Positions 52,382-61,121 of a stretch of 64,000 nucleotides of DNA are shown one piece after another; position 1 is the first letter of the stretch, and each line of letters opens with the position of its first letter. Location of the stretch: positions 32,269 through 96,268 of the forward strand of contig CAYGOC010000006.1 of NCBI GenBank assembly GCA_964351495.1, written 5' to 3'. Below the pieces are notes generated by a model that was not told the origin of the DNA, made no database searches, and was given only the letters and a program-made list of their open reading frames with translations. The translations under genes were made by a program, and so were the position numbers. This stretch comes from CAYGOC01 sp964351495. Lineage in GTDB: Bacteria > Chlamydiota > Chlamydiia > Chlamydiales > SM23-39.

Positions 52382-52693
52382 TTGAACCAGACATCATTTT
52401 AGATTAGAAAGATAAAAAGATGCAAGGCTGGAAAAGAGAAGCTCTTAACACCGGACAAAATTCATGAGGATTTGAACCTCCCTATAGCTAAAGTCAGGAG
52501 ATTGCGTCGCGATTTTGTTTATATCCATATTAGCGGTAATTAAACGAGCTCAAAGATGCAAGAGTTTTCATAGCTGAAACAACAGAAACAGCAAAGAGGA
52601 GTATCTTAAACAAGATAAAAAACCTTCTAATCAAAGCAAGGGGTTTATCTGGTTTAAGATTATTAAAAACAGCAAAATTTTCTTAAGGATCTG
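52382..52693 (-). other. Gene-free 312 bp with a tRNA-like fragment
   Basis: On the minus strand at about 52461-52525 there is a T-arm-like hairpin (GAGG TTCAAAT CCTC). A 7-bp complementary pair ACAAAAT ... ATTTTGT encloses it, but there is no recognisable D-arm or anticodon arm. It could be a decayed tRNA. The right part (about 52640-52690) is homologous to the 3' flank of the paralogous gene unit at 53167-53229. Nothing else is clear. Confidence 0.3.
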
Positions 52694-53095
52694 TTATTCT
52701 GTTCTTCTATTATTATCTATAGAAATTATAGACAAAAGGGGAGTCTCAACTTCGTTATTTATACCGGAAGGACATATTCTATCAGGGTTAGGAGGATCGG
52801 ATAATATAACTAGAACCACACCTACAAAGACCACTAGAAATCCTTTTCTTTCTTTTAAAGTTATGAGAAGGGTTCCTGCTGTTATTGTTGAAACTCCTAA
52901 TGTGTATAAAAATTTCCCCATACGAGAACGGTCTCCTTCCGGGGCATCGCAGCAAAAGCTGTAAATAGATTTAGCCGTATTTAATACACATCTGGAAAAG
53001 CAAGAAGCAATTTTTCTTGAAATAGAAGAAAGCCCTGTTTGAGGTGTCCGATTTTGCCCTGTATGGAAGTTAGTTCCAGAAGTAGGTGATAACAT
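52694..53095 (-). CDS. Inc-like bilobed hydrophobic protein A
   Basis: A 133-residue protein, one of three tandem paralogs. A shared motif GLSSISRKIASCFSRC (about residues 21-36) is followed by two close hydrophobic segments (about 62-80 and 86-99) joined by KERKG. This bilobed hydrophobic hairpin without a signal peptide is the hallmark of chlamydial inclusion membrane (Inc) proteins, which the T3SS inserts in the inclusion membrane. Many Cys residues. A TATAGG-type ribosome site precedes the ATG. Function unknown. Inc status is inferred from topology. Confidence 0.6.
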   Translation of the reverse strand: MLSPTSGTNFHTGQNRTPQTGLSSISRKIASCFSRCVLNTAKSIYSFCCDAPEGDRSRMGKFLYTLGVSTITAGTLLITLKERKGFLVVFVGVVLVILSDPPNPDRICPSGINNEVETPLLSIISIDNNRRTE

Positions 53096-53229
53096 AAAAT
53101 TTTTTCCTATAAAAAAATATTGTATCTTTTTGGCTGTGTAGCTAATTGTCTAATTAATTAGAGGGATTAATTTTATCTGATTTAAGTTTATTAAAACTAG
53201 TAAAATTTTATAAAAAAATTGTTTTATCT

Positions 53230-53625
53230 TTAAATAAAAGGAGTCTCTTCTTGGATGTTATTTCTTACTTCAGGTTCAGAAAGAGCGGCTGTTATAATTA
53301 GAACCAAACCTATAAAACCGATAACAACTCCTTTCTCATCTCCTGAAGTTGTGAGAAGGCCTCCTACTGTCATTGTTGAAGCTCCTGCTATGAATAAAAA
53401 TTTTCCTATACGAGAAAGGTCGCCTTCCGGGTCGTTGAAGCAAAAGTTATAAATAGATTGAGCCATATTCAATACACATCTGGAAAAGCAAGAAGTAATT
53501 TTTCGTAAAATAGAAGAAATCCCTGTTTGAGATGGCAGATTTTGCCCTGTACGGGAGACTTGTATAGGCATAGGGATAAAAGGGGAGTATCTCACAGATG
53601 AAAGATTATTGTCGGTTGTAGGCAT
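53230..53625 (-). CDS. Inc-like bilobed hydrophobic protein B
   Basis: A 131-residue paralog of protein A: motif GISSILRKITSCFSRCVLN at about 35-53, hydrophobic segments at about 76-92 and 99-115 split by a short SGDEKG turn. The duplicated unit includes the upstream leader and the 3' flank, with a period of 530 bp, so A and B arose by tandem duplication. An AGGGGA-like site lies before the ATG. A Pro/Ser-rich N-terminus of 34 residues precedes the motif. Confidence 0.6.
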   Translation of the reverse strand: MPTTDNNLSSVRYSPFIPMPIQVSRTGQNLPSQTGISSILRKITSCFSRCVLNMAQSIYNFCFNDPEGDLSRIGKFLFIAGASTMTVGGLLTTSGDEKGVVIGFIGLVLIITAALSEPEVRNNIQEETPFI

Positions 53626-53662
53626 GAAATTTTCCCCTATAAAGTAAAAAAAATATCGTATC

Positions 53663-53680
53663 TTCGGCTATGCAGCCGAA
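53663..53680 (-). terminator. Hairpin between Inc-like genes B and C
   Basis: A perfect 7-bp stem TTCGGCT/AGCCGAA with an ATGC loop. On the minus strand an eight-T run follows after 10-11 bases. It may end transcription from gene C or act as a leader element of gene B. A decayed version (GGCT ... AGCT) lies at the same place upstream of gene A. Confidence 0.4.
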
Positions 53681-53788
53681 AGAATTTGAGAACCTATTTT
53701 AAAGTATCAAGGAATAGGACACAACTCGGAAGGACAGAAGAAATAATAGAACCTCTAACCTTAAGGTCTTATGGAGGCGTTAAAAAAA

Positions 53789-54187
53789 TTATTCCTCGTT
53801 TTCGGCTGGCTCATTATTCATAGGAATAAGGAGGCCTTCCTGCAAAAAACCAGGAACATTTCTTATTAGGGGAGAGGCCAAAGCCGCCACATTTATAATG
53901 GCAGATGCAGAAAAAACAGCTATCGCTACCTCCGGTTTTCCTAAAACCACTTCGACGCCTCCAGTTACGGCCCCTAAAACTCCTAATGTGTATAGACTTC
54001 TTCTACGGTAAAGATGACCTTGTGCATCGAAATAAAAACCGTGAATTCCACTAAAGCAGTCCTTTAAGCATCCACAAAAACAAGAAGCTGCTTTCCTTAT
54101 AACCGAAGCCAAACCTGATGGAGGTTGTTGTTCTTGCTCAGGAGAATAGCTTGGAGGTTCCAAATCAACATACGGAGTTACTGACAT
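53789..54187 (-). CDS. Inc-like bilobed hydrophobic protein C
   Basis: A 132-residue, more distant paralog: motif GLASVIRKAASCFCGC at about 25-40, hydrophobic segments at about 65-82 and 86-104, with a GKPEV turn. The N-terminal 24 residues are Pro/Glu/Gln-rich. No signal peptide. First of the tandem trio in transcription order. Its role is presumably as for A and B, in the inclusion membrane, by topology only. Confidence 0.58.
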   Translation of the reverse strand: MSVTPYVDLEPPSYSPEQEQQPPSGLASVIRKAASCFCGCLKDCFSGIHGFYFDAQGHLYRRRSLYTLGVLGAVTGGVEVVLGKPEVAIAVFSASAIINVAALASPLIRNVPGFLQEGLLIPMNNEPAENEE

Positions 54188-54318
54188 ACGATCTCTGCTC
54201 TATTTTTGGAGAACTATCATGACACAAAGTTTAAAAAGCCACATCAGAAAAAGAAAAATTTATTTTGATAATAGGTAAATATTGTACTATGGTGTCTTGG
54301 TTTTTATAGGAGAAGGGT

Positions 54319-55323
54319 ATGCGTTTTCTTTGGGTTAGCTTATTGTCTTTTATGTGCTTTACTTCTTTGGTTGCAGGCTGTTTAGAAAAGTCTTTCAAAC
54401 TAAATACGGGATATCGCCGGGATAAACTCATATTTAAAACAGATTTTCCTGCAGTTTCGGGGGAGGAAAGCTTTGAATGGCCTGCTAATAATACTTTCTT
54501 AGTAGGAGGAGAAGCAGCTCTTGGCTACCGGAATTTTTTTTTCAAGGCAGAGGGAGATTATGGTTTTATTCGTGGAGGTACTACAAGCATTACAAGCACG
54601 TCTCAAACGATTCCTAATTTTGTATCCACCTTTTCCAATTCTACCGAATCCTTTACTTCGGGAACGCCGGGAGGATATGTATTTGATGTTTCTGCTAACG
54701 TTGGCTATTGGATCTATCTGCGAAAACCGACATTTTCTTTTGCTCCGGTAGTAGGGTATTCTCTTCATAAACAAGCTGTTTCTGAGGAAAACCTATCAGG
54801 TCACACAAACCAAGTAATTCAGAGAAATCCTCCAACGCAAGTTCTCTCTGATGATACAGAAACCAGGACGGTAGATTTTACCTGGCATGGGGCTTTTACG
54901 GGGATTGATTTGAACTATCAAATTAGCTCTTCTTGGAACGCTTCAGCGGGATATGCTTTTCATTTTGGCTATTCTACTATTGAAGGGAATGCTTTTTTGC
55001 ATTTAACCCAAGTTTCTCCGGTTGTAACGCCTCCTCCTCAAGATGAAGCCATTGTTTTTCGAAAACTACAAAACAGAAAAGCAACAGGACAAAGTGTGAA
55101 AGGAACGCTGTTGTATACTTTTTTGGAAAAATCGAGGGTTCGTCCTAGATTAGGAGCTACTTTTGAGTACGGCTATTTTTCAGCAAAGGAAAAAGGAGCC
55201 GTTGCCAAAATTGATGATTTGGACATCGCAGGTAGCTTATTGTACATTACAGGAACGGGACTTCTTAAAAGAGGGTTTTGGCAATTTTGGAAAGGGGTTT
55301 TAGAGATGGGAATAGATTTTTAG
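54319..55323 (+). CDS. Outer-membrane beta-barrel-type protein
   Basis: A 334-residue protein with an N-terminal signal peptide (MRFLWVSLLSFMCFTSLVAG, with a Cys next). It has alternating strands rich in aromatic residues and turns (GYRNFFFKAEGDYGFIRGG, WNASAGYAFHFGYSTIEG) and ends in Phe, as barrel proteins recognised by BamA do. The VAGC word could be a lipobox, but a signal-peptidase I site is equally possible. It resembles the MOMP-like families of environmental chlamydiae in style, though I cannot tie it to one. Excellent AGGAGAAGGG ribosome site. Divergent from the Inc-like trio. Confidence 0.65.
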   Translation: MRFLWVSLLSFMCFTSLVAGCLEKSFKLNTGYRRDKLIFKTDFPAVSGEESFEWPANNTFLVGGEAALGYRNFFFKAEGDYGFIRGGTTSITSTSQTIPNFVSTFSNSTESFTSGTPGGYVFDVSANVGYWIYLRKPTFSFAPVVGYSLHKQAVSEENLSGHTNQVIQRNPPTQVLSDDTETRTVDFTWHGAFTGIDLNYQISSSWNASAGYAFHFGYSTIEGNAFLHLTQVSPVVTPPPQDEAIVFRKLQNRKATGQSVKGTLLYTFLEKSRVRPRLGATFEYGYFSAKEKGAVAKIDDLDIAGSLLYITGTGLLKRGFWQFWKGVLEMGIDF

Positions 55324-55449
55324 AGTAACAAAAGTATTAAGAAGAGGTTTTAAGGAGTCTATCTATTTTTTGAGAATATTGTTCTGCAGTGATTTCTAGG
55401 TTTATAAGAAATATTTTCCAAAAAAGCAAAAAGAGGGTAAAAACAGAGC

Positions 55450-56379
55450 ATGGCTTTAGGCGTTTTTGGATTTTGCTTCGAAAAATCTTCTCGTTTTGAA
55501 AAAGAAGAAAAAATCAAATGGTTTCAAAAAAATTGCTTAGAAAAAAGAGGGGTTTTTTTACAAACATGTAACCGAGTAGAATTTTACTTTGGAAGGGAAA
55601 CTTTTTTCTGCATAAAAGAGCTGCACGATAAAAACCCTTATTTTTCTTCTTCTAACTACCTTTTTATAGGGAAAGAAGCTTTTTCTCATCTTTGTAAAGT
55701 AACAAGCGGTTTAAATAGCCCTTTAATAGGAGAAACAGAGATAAAAAGGCAAGTAAAAGAGGCATACTTAAAAGCCAAAAATCCTTCTTCTTCTTTGCAT
55801 TATTTTTTTCAAAAAGCCTTTCATATTGCCAAAAGGATCAAGACAGAATTTTTACCGGAACAGATTCCTCAAATAGGCAATATCTTATTTCATATTCTAA
55901 AAAAACCGGAGCTTTCTACCTCTTTTTCTTTTTTAGGAAACTCTACCTTAAACAGACAACTTATCCGATACTTTTCTCAATTAGGATTTTCTTCTCTTTC
56001 TCTCTTCTCCAAATTTACAGAAGGAGAAATCCATTTGGGTAAAAAGTCTTTTTTTATAGAAAAATGGGATGTACAAAAAGCCTTTCAAAAAGATGTTGTA
56101 ATCTTAGCTAGCAAATTAGAAAAACCAATTTGTTTTGAGGAAGAGCTCCCCAAAGAAAAACCCGTATTTGATTTAGGAGAACCGCCTAATTTAGACTCTA
56201 GTTTTTCTCATTTTATGCAGGTCTATAACTTAAATGACATATACCAGTTTTGGAAGAAAAAAGGGAGTGAAATAGAAAAAAGCAAAAAAAAGGGGGAAGA
56301 GCTCATAACAGAAAAGTCCCTTAAGTATTACCAAGCTTACGAAGTAAAGCAATACAGCTCTATCTCGTTTTCTGCTTAG
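55450..56379 (+). CDS. hemA: Glutamyl-tRNA reductase, short form
   Basis: A 309-residue HemA-like protein. The N-terminal catalytic domain is well kept: QTCNRVEFY with the active-site Cys, and GLNSPLIGETEIKRQVKEAY. The NADPH-domain region reads FSFLGNSTLNRQLIRYFSQ, lacking the usual GxGxxG, and the C-terminal dimer domain of longer HemAs is absent. Chlamydia CT662 is also short. It reduces glutamyl-tRNA to glutamate-1-semialdehyde for heme. The Chlamydia neighbour, the CT663-type gene, lies about 45 kb away here. Confidence 0.8.
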   Translation: MALGVFGFCFEKSSRFEKEEKIKWFQKNCLEKRGVFLQTCNRVEFYFGRETFFCIKELHDKNPYFSSSNYLFIGKEAFSHLCKVTSGLNSPLIGETEIKRQVKEAYLKAKNPSSSLHYFFQKAFHIAKRIKTEFLPEQIPQIGNILFHILKKPELSTSFSFLGNSTLNRQLIRYFSQLGFSSLSLFSKFTEGEIHLGKKSFFIEKWDVQKAFQKDVVILASKLEKPICFEEELPKEKPVFDLGEPPNLDSSFSHFMQVYNLNDIYQFWKKKGSEIEKSKKKGEELITEKSLKYYQAYEVKQYSSISFSA

Positions 56380-56390
56380 AAACCCCACAT

Positions 56391-57767
56391 TTAAAATTCC
56401 AAGTGGCCCGGATATCTTGGAAAAGGGTTTACATCCCGTATGTTTTCTATTCCGGTACAAAACTGGATGAACCTTTCAAATCCAAGGCCAAAACCTGCAT
56501 GGGGAACAGTCCCGAATTTTCTGAGCTCTAGATACCAGGCATATTCTTTTTTATCTAAATGAAGGCTTTCCATTTTTTTTTCTAGGAAAGAGAGCCTTTC
56601 TTCTCTTTGAGAGCCACCTATAAGTTCTCCGATTTTAGGAACCAAGATATCAAAGGCAGCAACTGTTTTTTGATCTTCATTTTCCCGCATATAGAAGGCT
56701 TTTATTTCTTTGGGATAATCGGTTATAACAACCGGTTTTTTTGCATACTCTTCGGCTAGGTATTTTTCCTGCTCTGACTTGAGATCCTCTCCCCACTTTA
56801 CCTCAAATTCAAACTTTTTCTCTGCTTTTTGTAAAATGGAGATTGCCTCTGTATAAGAGAGAATCAAAAAAGGTTCAGAGACTACCTTTTCAAGCCTTTC
56901 TAAAAGCCCGTTTTCTATAAACTGATCGAAAAAAAGAAGATCTTCTTTGGATCTCTCAAAAAGCTTTTGCAGTACAAACTGGATATACTCTTCTGCTAGA
57001 TGAATGATCTGTGTTAGATCACAAAAAGCCACTTCGGGCTCTATCATCCAAAACTCGGCTAAATGTCTATAGGTATTGGAGTTTTCAGCTCGAAACGTGG
57101 GCCCAAAGGTATACACTTTAGAAAGAGCGCAGGCATAGCTTTCCGCATTTAGCTGACCCGATACTGTTAAAAATGCCTTTTTCTTGAAAAAATCTTCTTC
57201 AGGGTTTTCTTTCTTTTGTGGATCTAGAGTAGTTACTCTAAAAAGATCCCCTCCTCCTTCGCAGTCAGAACCTGTTAGAATAGGAGTTGGTAAAAACAAA
57301 AAACCTCTTTCTTGAAAAAACTGATGGGTGGCCCCTGCCGCATGGCTTCGAACTCTAGCCACGGCTCCTTGTGTATTAGTACGAGCTCTTAAGTGGGCAA
57401 TGGTACGTAAGAACTCAAAAGAGTGTCTTTTCTTTTGTAGGGGGTACTCATCTTTAGGACATAGACCTATTATAGCAATTGTGGTTGCCTTCATTTCAAC
57501 TGCTTGACCCTTACCGGGGCTAGAAACGATTTCCCCTTCGACAGAAACAGAAGCGCCTATACTTAAATGTTCTTTTAATTCTGATAAGTTCTCTAAAGAG
57601 GAATCAAAAACAATTTGTAAAGAGGCAAAACAAGAGCCATCGTTTATCTGTAAAAAAAAGAAATTTTTCTGATCTCGAAAAGAGCGAGCCCATCCTTCCA
57701 CTTTTACTGTTTCCCCTAAAAGAGAAACTCCTTTTTGTAAGACATGTTGAATCGTTTCTTTTTTCAT
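56391..57767 (-). CDS. asnS: Asparaginyl-tRNA synthetase
   Basis: A 458-residue class IIb synthetase. The N-terminal OB-fold anticodon domain (EGWARSFRDQKNFFFLQIND) is followed by the catalytic core with FRAENSNTYRHLAEFWMIEPE and the C-terminal motif 3 GFGLGFERFIQF. The pattern is AsnRS rather than AspRS. The ATG at 57767 lies 3 bp after the nfo stop. Chlamydiaceae lack AsnRS and make Asn-tRNA by GatCAB, so this gene marks a different lineage. Confidence 0.93.
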   Translation of the reverse strand: MKKETIQHVLQKGVSLLGETVKVEGWARSFRDQKNFFFLQINDGSCFASLQIVFDSSLENLSELKEHLSIGASVSVEGEIVSSPGKGQAVEMKATTIAIIGLCPKDEYPLQKKRHSFEFLRTIAHLRARTNTQGAVARVRSHAAGATHQFFQERGFLFLPTPILTGSDCEGGGDLFRVTTLDPQKKENPEEDFFKKKAFLTVSGQLNAESYACALSKVYTFGPTFRAENSNTYRHLAEFWMIEPEVAFCDLTQIIHLAEEYIQFVLQKLFERSKEDLLFFDQFIENGLLERLEKVVSEPFLILSYTEAISILQKAEKKFEFEVKWGEDLKSEQEKYLAEEYAKKPVVITDYPKEIKAFYMRENEDQKTVAAFDILVPKIGELIGGSQREERLSFLEKKMESLHLDKKEYAWYLELRKFGTVPHAGFGLGFERFIQFCTGIENIRDVNPFPRYPGHLEF

Positions 57768-57769
57768 AG

Positions 57770-58621
57770 TTAAAGAGGGGTTTTCGCAAGTTTCTGTAAA
57801 AGAGCTATCTCTTCTTTCCATAATGCAGGCTCCGGGGTTTCTAAATACATAGGTAAATGGTTTAGTTTAGGGTGACGGGCTAACGCATGAAACCCTTCAA
57901 GGCCAATAAAGCCTTTTCCTAAGGGGGCATGGCGATCTCTTTTAGAGCCAAGCTCTTTTTTTGAGTCATTCAAATGAAGAGCATACAGGTTTTTTAGCCC
58001 TACTATTCGGTCAAACTCTTCTAAAGTAGCCTCTAAAGCCTCTTTTGTCCGAATATCATACCCCGCCGCAAAAATATGGCAGGTATCTATACACACACCT
58101 AAAGGGAGTTTTTTAGAACTGTTTTGTAGTATGTAGGCAAGATGTTCAAATTTATGCCCCACAGAAGTTCCTTGGCCGGCTGTCGTTTCTAATAGAAGGC
58201 GGCAGGCTCCTTTTTGGGCAAGCTCTTCAAAAGTGTTTAAGCTCTCTACTATGGTATCTAAACACTCTTTTTCAGAAGAAGAGATAGCAGCTCCCGGATG
58301 AAAATTTAAAAAAGGAATTTCTAACAGATGACATCTCTTTAACTCCTCTTCAAAGGCTTTTCTGCTTTTTTGTAACATCTCTTGAGAAGGAGAGCCTAAA
58401 TTGATCAAATAGCTAGCGTGACTCATATTATGAAAAATGCCCAAAGATTCCCGTGTCTTTTTCCACAGAGCTACCTCTTCTTCTGAAATAGTTCTCCCTT
58501 TCCATTGTTTTTGGTTGCTTGTAAAAAGCTGTACTCCCAAGGCTTCAATCTCTTTTCCTTGCTTTAACGCATTAAAAGATCCTTTGGCAGCAGAAGTGTG
58601 GGCGCCTAATTTTAAGATCAT
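57770..58621 (-). CDS. nfo: Endonuclease IV (AP endonuclease)
   Basis: A 283-residue TIM-barrel, zinc-dependent AP endonuclease for base excision repair. Metal-ligand blocks are present: GAHTSAAKG, FHPGAA, LLLETTAGQGTSVG, VCIDTCHIFAAGYD, LHLNDSKKELGSKRDRHAPLG and YLETPEP. Length is typical. AAAGGA ribosome site. It is divergent from murJ. The nfo-murJ-rpsD cluster matches CT624-CT626. Confidence 0.96.
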   Translation of the reverse strand: MILKLGAHTSAAKGSFNALKQGKEIEALGVQLFTSNQKQWKGRTISEEEVALWKKTRESLGIFHNMSHASYLINLGSPSQEMLQKSRKAFEEELKRCHLLEIPFLNFHPGAAISSSEKECLDTIVESLNTFEELAQKGACRLLLETTAGQGTSVGHKFEHLAYILQNSSKKLPLGVCIDTCHIFAAGYDIRTKEALEATLEEFDRIVGLKNLYALHLNDSKKELGSKRDRHAPLGKGFIGLEGFHALARHPKLNHLPMYLETPEPALWKEEIALLQKLAKTPL

Positions 58622-58716
58622 GAAACTTTCCTTTAGAGTTGCTCTTTATTTTAAAGGTTTGGAAAAATTCTCTCAAAGGTTTCCTTTTTTTCTTTCTCTG
58701 GTATGATACAAAATCT

Positions 58717-60273
58717 ATGAAGTCCCTTTTTCTTGTTTCTGCAAAAAAAAACTTTTACGGAACTCTCTGTAGCCGTTTTACAGGGATGTTTCGAGATATT
58801 TCTTTAGCCTTTTTTTTTGGGGGCGGAGTAGAGATCGCTTCTTTTTTGGTGGCGTACCGCTTTGCAAACTTATTTCGAAGGCTTTTCGCGGAAGGTCTTG
58901 TACACTCTAGCTTTATTCCCCATTTTCAAAAACTGCAAAAAGAAGATGCGAAAAAGGGGGTGCTTTTTTTTCGAGATGCCTTTTTCTCTCTTTTAGCCAT
59001 TTTAATAGCGCTCATTTTTCTTTTAGAAGGAGCCCTTTTTTGGGTAAAACAAGATCCTTTTTTCTTTTCTTCTTTAAAGGTTATGCTGCCGGGGCTTCTT
59101 TTTCTTAGCATGTATGCTTTTAATAGCGCTCTTTTAAATTGCCAAGGAAAGTTTTTTAAAGCAGCCTTTTCCCCTTCGATATTTAACCTCACTTGGATTG
59201 GTTTTTCTTGTATATCCTATTTTTTTGGGAATAATTCTGTCTCCTATCTTCCTTATGCTGTAGTAATAGGGTTTTTCTTGCAGTGGCTTTTCACGCTTTT
59301 TTCTGCTAAAAGATACTTTTTAGTACAAGAGATCTCTTTTTTTCGCCCCCAGCTCTTCTCTTGTGAGATAAAAAAGCTGCTGCCTCCTTTAACCATGGGA
59401 GTTTTCGTGATTGGGGCTGTGCAGATCAATAGCGCTATGGACGCCCTTTTTGCTAAAATAATTGATCCTTCAGGCCCTGCTTATCTTTGGTATGCTATAA
59501 GACTAGAGCAGCTTCCTTTAGGTCTTTTTGCTTTAGCCATTACTTCAGCTCTTTTACCGCAGCTCAGTAAAAAAGGATTAGAAGAGGGAGAAGAACTCTT
59601 TTGTTTTTCTTTGAAACTAACTATCTTTTTTTCCCTTTTGTTTTCTTTTTTCTTTTTCGGACAGGGGGGGCTCTGCTTAAACTTTTTGTTCGGAAGAGGC
59701 GCTTTTTCGTCTTTAGAAGTAAAAAATACCCTGTTTTGTCTTTGGGGCTATACAGCAGGGCTATTTGCCATGGCCCTTTCTATAGTATTAAATAATGTTT
59801 ACTACTCTCAAAGGATTTATAAAAAACCGGCTATCGTTTCTTTTCTTTCTGTTCTTATAAACATCGCCTTGAACACTATTTTTATTTTTACCTTAAAAAA
59901 ACAAGCCTTCTTTATAGCACTGGCAACTTCTTTTTCTGCTTTTTTTCATGTAGCTTTTCTGTTTTGGCATCTGCCTAAAAAGCCAAAAGGAATTTTCTCT
60001 TTTTTTGGAAAGTGTTCTTTAGCCGGTTTTTTCTCTTTTGTCTTTTCCAGCTATTTAGGGGGGAAGCTGTTCAGTCAGAAAAGTTCTCTTTTTCACTTTT
60101 TGTTGCAAGAAGAGATGCAGTTTCCAAGAGCATTTTTCTCTCAAATACAAGGGCTCTTTGTGGAATCTGCTCTTTTCTTTGGCTTTTTTATTGTTATAGG
60201 GTGGGCTTTAGGACTAAAAGAATTGTTTAAAGAAGAAGACCTTTCTACAAAAACACTTGCAGAAAGGTCTTAA
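58717..60273 (+). CDS. murJ: Lipid II flippase MurJ (MviN)
   Basis: A 518-residue membrane protein with about 14 hydrophobic segments. It shows the MviN-type opening FTGMFRDISLAFFFGGG and motifs around FANLFRRLFAEGLVHSSFIP, INSAMDALFAK and VLNNVYYSQRIYKKPA. It moves lipid II across the inner membrane for the chlamydial septal peptidoglycan. The ATG at 58717 fits the family N-terminus; earlier in-frame starts are rejected. Very Phe/Leu-rich and so A/T-rich. Confidence 0.93.
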   Translation: MKSLFLVSAKKNFYGTLCSRFTGMFRDISLAFFFGGGVEIASFLVAYRFANLFRRLFAEGLVHSSFIPHFQKLQKEDAKKGVLFFRDAFFSLLAILIALIFLLEGALFWVKQDPFFFSSLKVMLPGLLFLSMYAFNSALLNCQGKFFKAAFSPSIFNLTWIGFSCISYFFGNNSVSYLPYAVVIGFFLQWLFTLFSAKRYFLVQEISFFRPQLFSCEIKKLLPPLTMGVFVIGAVQINSAMDALFAKIIDPSGPAYLWYAIRLEQLPLGLFALAITSALLPQLSKKGLEEGEELFCFSLKLTIFFSLLFSFFFFGQGGLCLNFLFGRGAFSSLEVKNTLFCLWGYTAGLFAMALSIVLNNVYYSQRIYKKPAIVSFLSVLINIALNTIFIFTLKKQAFFIALATSFSAFFHVAFLFWHLPKKPKGIFSFFGKCSLAGFFSFVFSSYLGGKLFSQKSSLFHFLLQEEMQFPRAFFSQIQGLFVESALFFGFFIVIGWALGLKELFKEEDLSTKTLAERS

Positions 60274-60279
60274 AAAAAC

Positions 60280-60897
60280 TTAGCTAGTGTGAGCTAGAAA
60301 CTCGCACACCAAAGGGATATTAATCGGTAAAGGAAGAGATACTTGATCAAATTCAGGAAGCATTTCTAACTTCCCAGAAAACTCTCCTTCCTCTACAAGA
60401 TAAGTAGGAAGTTCTCTTTGGGTATTCCCTTTTGACTCCAGTATAGCCTTCATCTTTTGAGACTTTTCTTTAATAGAAATAGTCATTCCAGGCTTTACTT
60501 GAAACGATCTCCTATCTACTTTTTTTCCATCTACCAAAATATGACCGTGAGATACAAGCTGCTGTGCTGCAAAGATAGTAGAGGCGAAACGAAGCCTGTA
60601 AACTATATTATCCAGTCTGCACTCGAGAATTTGTAGTAAATTATGCGCTGTAGCACCATGCATATTGAGCGCTTTTCTAAAAGAGTTTATTAGAGTTTTC
60701 TGGGAGATCATTCCGTATACAGCGCGAAGCTTTTGCTTTTCTTCTAACTGGATTCCATATTCTGATTTTTTCTTCCTTTTAGCGCCGTGCATTCCCGGAG
60801 CATTAGGTTTGTGCAATAAAGGGTTTCTGAGGCGTCCAAAAATATTTATACCGAAGCGCCTGGCTATGCGGTTTTTAGGACCTGTATAACGTGACAT
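60280..60897 (-). CDS. rpsD: Ribosomal protein S4
   Basis: A 205-residue S4. It starts MSRYTGPKNRIARRFGINIFG and carries the S4 RNA-binding domain at about residues 94-155 (RLDNIVYRLRFASTIFAAQQ, then LVSHGHILVDGKKVD). It nucleates 30S assembly on 16S rRNA. AGGAGA ribosome site. No zinc-finger Cys in the N-terminus, so it is the zinc-free type. Convergent with murJ at six bases. Confidence 0.98.
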   Translation of the reverse strand: MSRYTGPKNRIARRFGINIFGRLRNPLLHKPNAPGMHGAKRKKKSEYGIQLEEKQKLRAVYGMISQKTLINSFRKALNMHGATAHNLLQILECRLDNIVYRLRFASTIFAAQQLVSHGHILVDGKKVDRRSFQVKPGMTISIKEKSQKMKAILESKGNTQRELPTYLVEEGEFSGKLEMLPEFDQVSLPLPINIPLVCEFLAHTS

Positions 60898-61066
60898 CGA
60901 GTCTCCTAGAGTTCTTCCGTTTATGAAATCCTGAATCTTACAGCGATTTTTCTTTTTTCACAAGAACTTTGAAGAGGTTAGAATTTTAGATTTTTTTTTA
61001 AAACAAAGGTAAGCGAGGGTTTTTAAAGCAAAAATTTTATAAGTAGACTTTCTGCAAAACCTCTTC

Positions 61067-61096
61067 TTGATTCTATCTAAAAACTTAGGGTATAAC
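61067..61096 (+). promoter_or_regulatory. Promoter of the rhodanese-domain gene
   Basis: -35 TTGATT (61067-61072), 18-bp spacer and -10 TATAAC (61091-61096), 25 bp before the ATG. The rest of the 224-bp divergent gap with rpsD is A/T-rich. Confidence 0.55.
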
Positions 61097-61121
61097 ATCT
61101 CCCAAAAAGAGGAATAAATAT

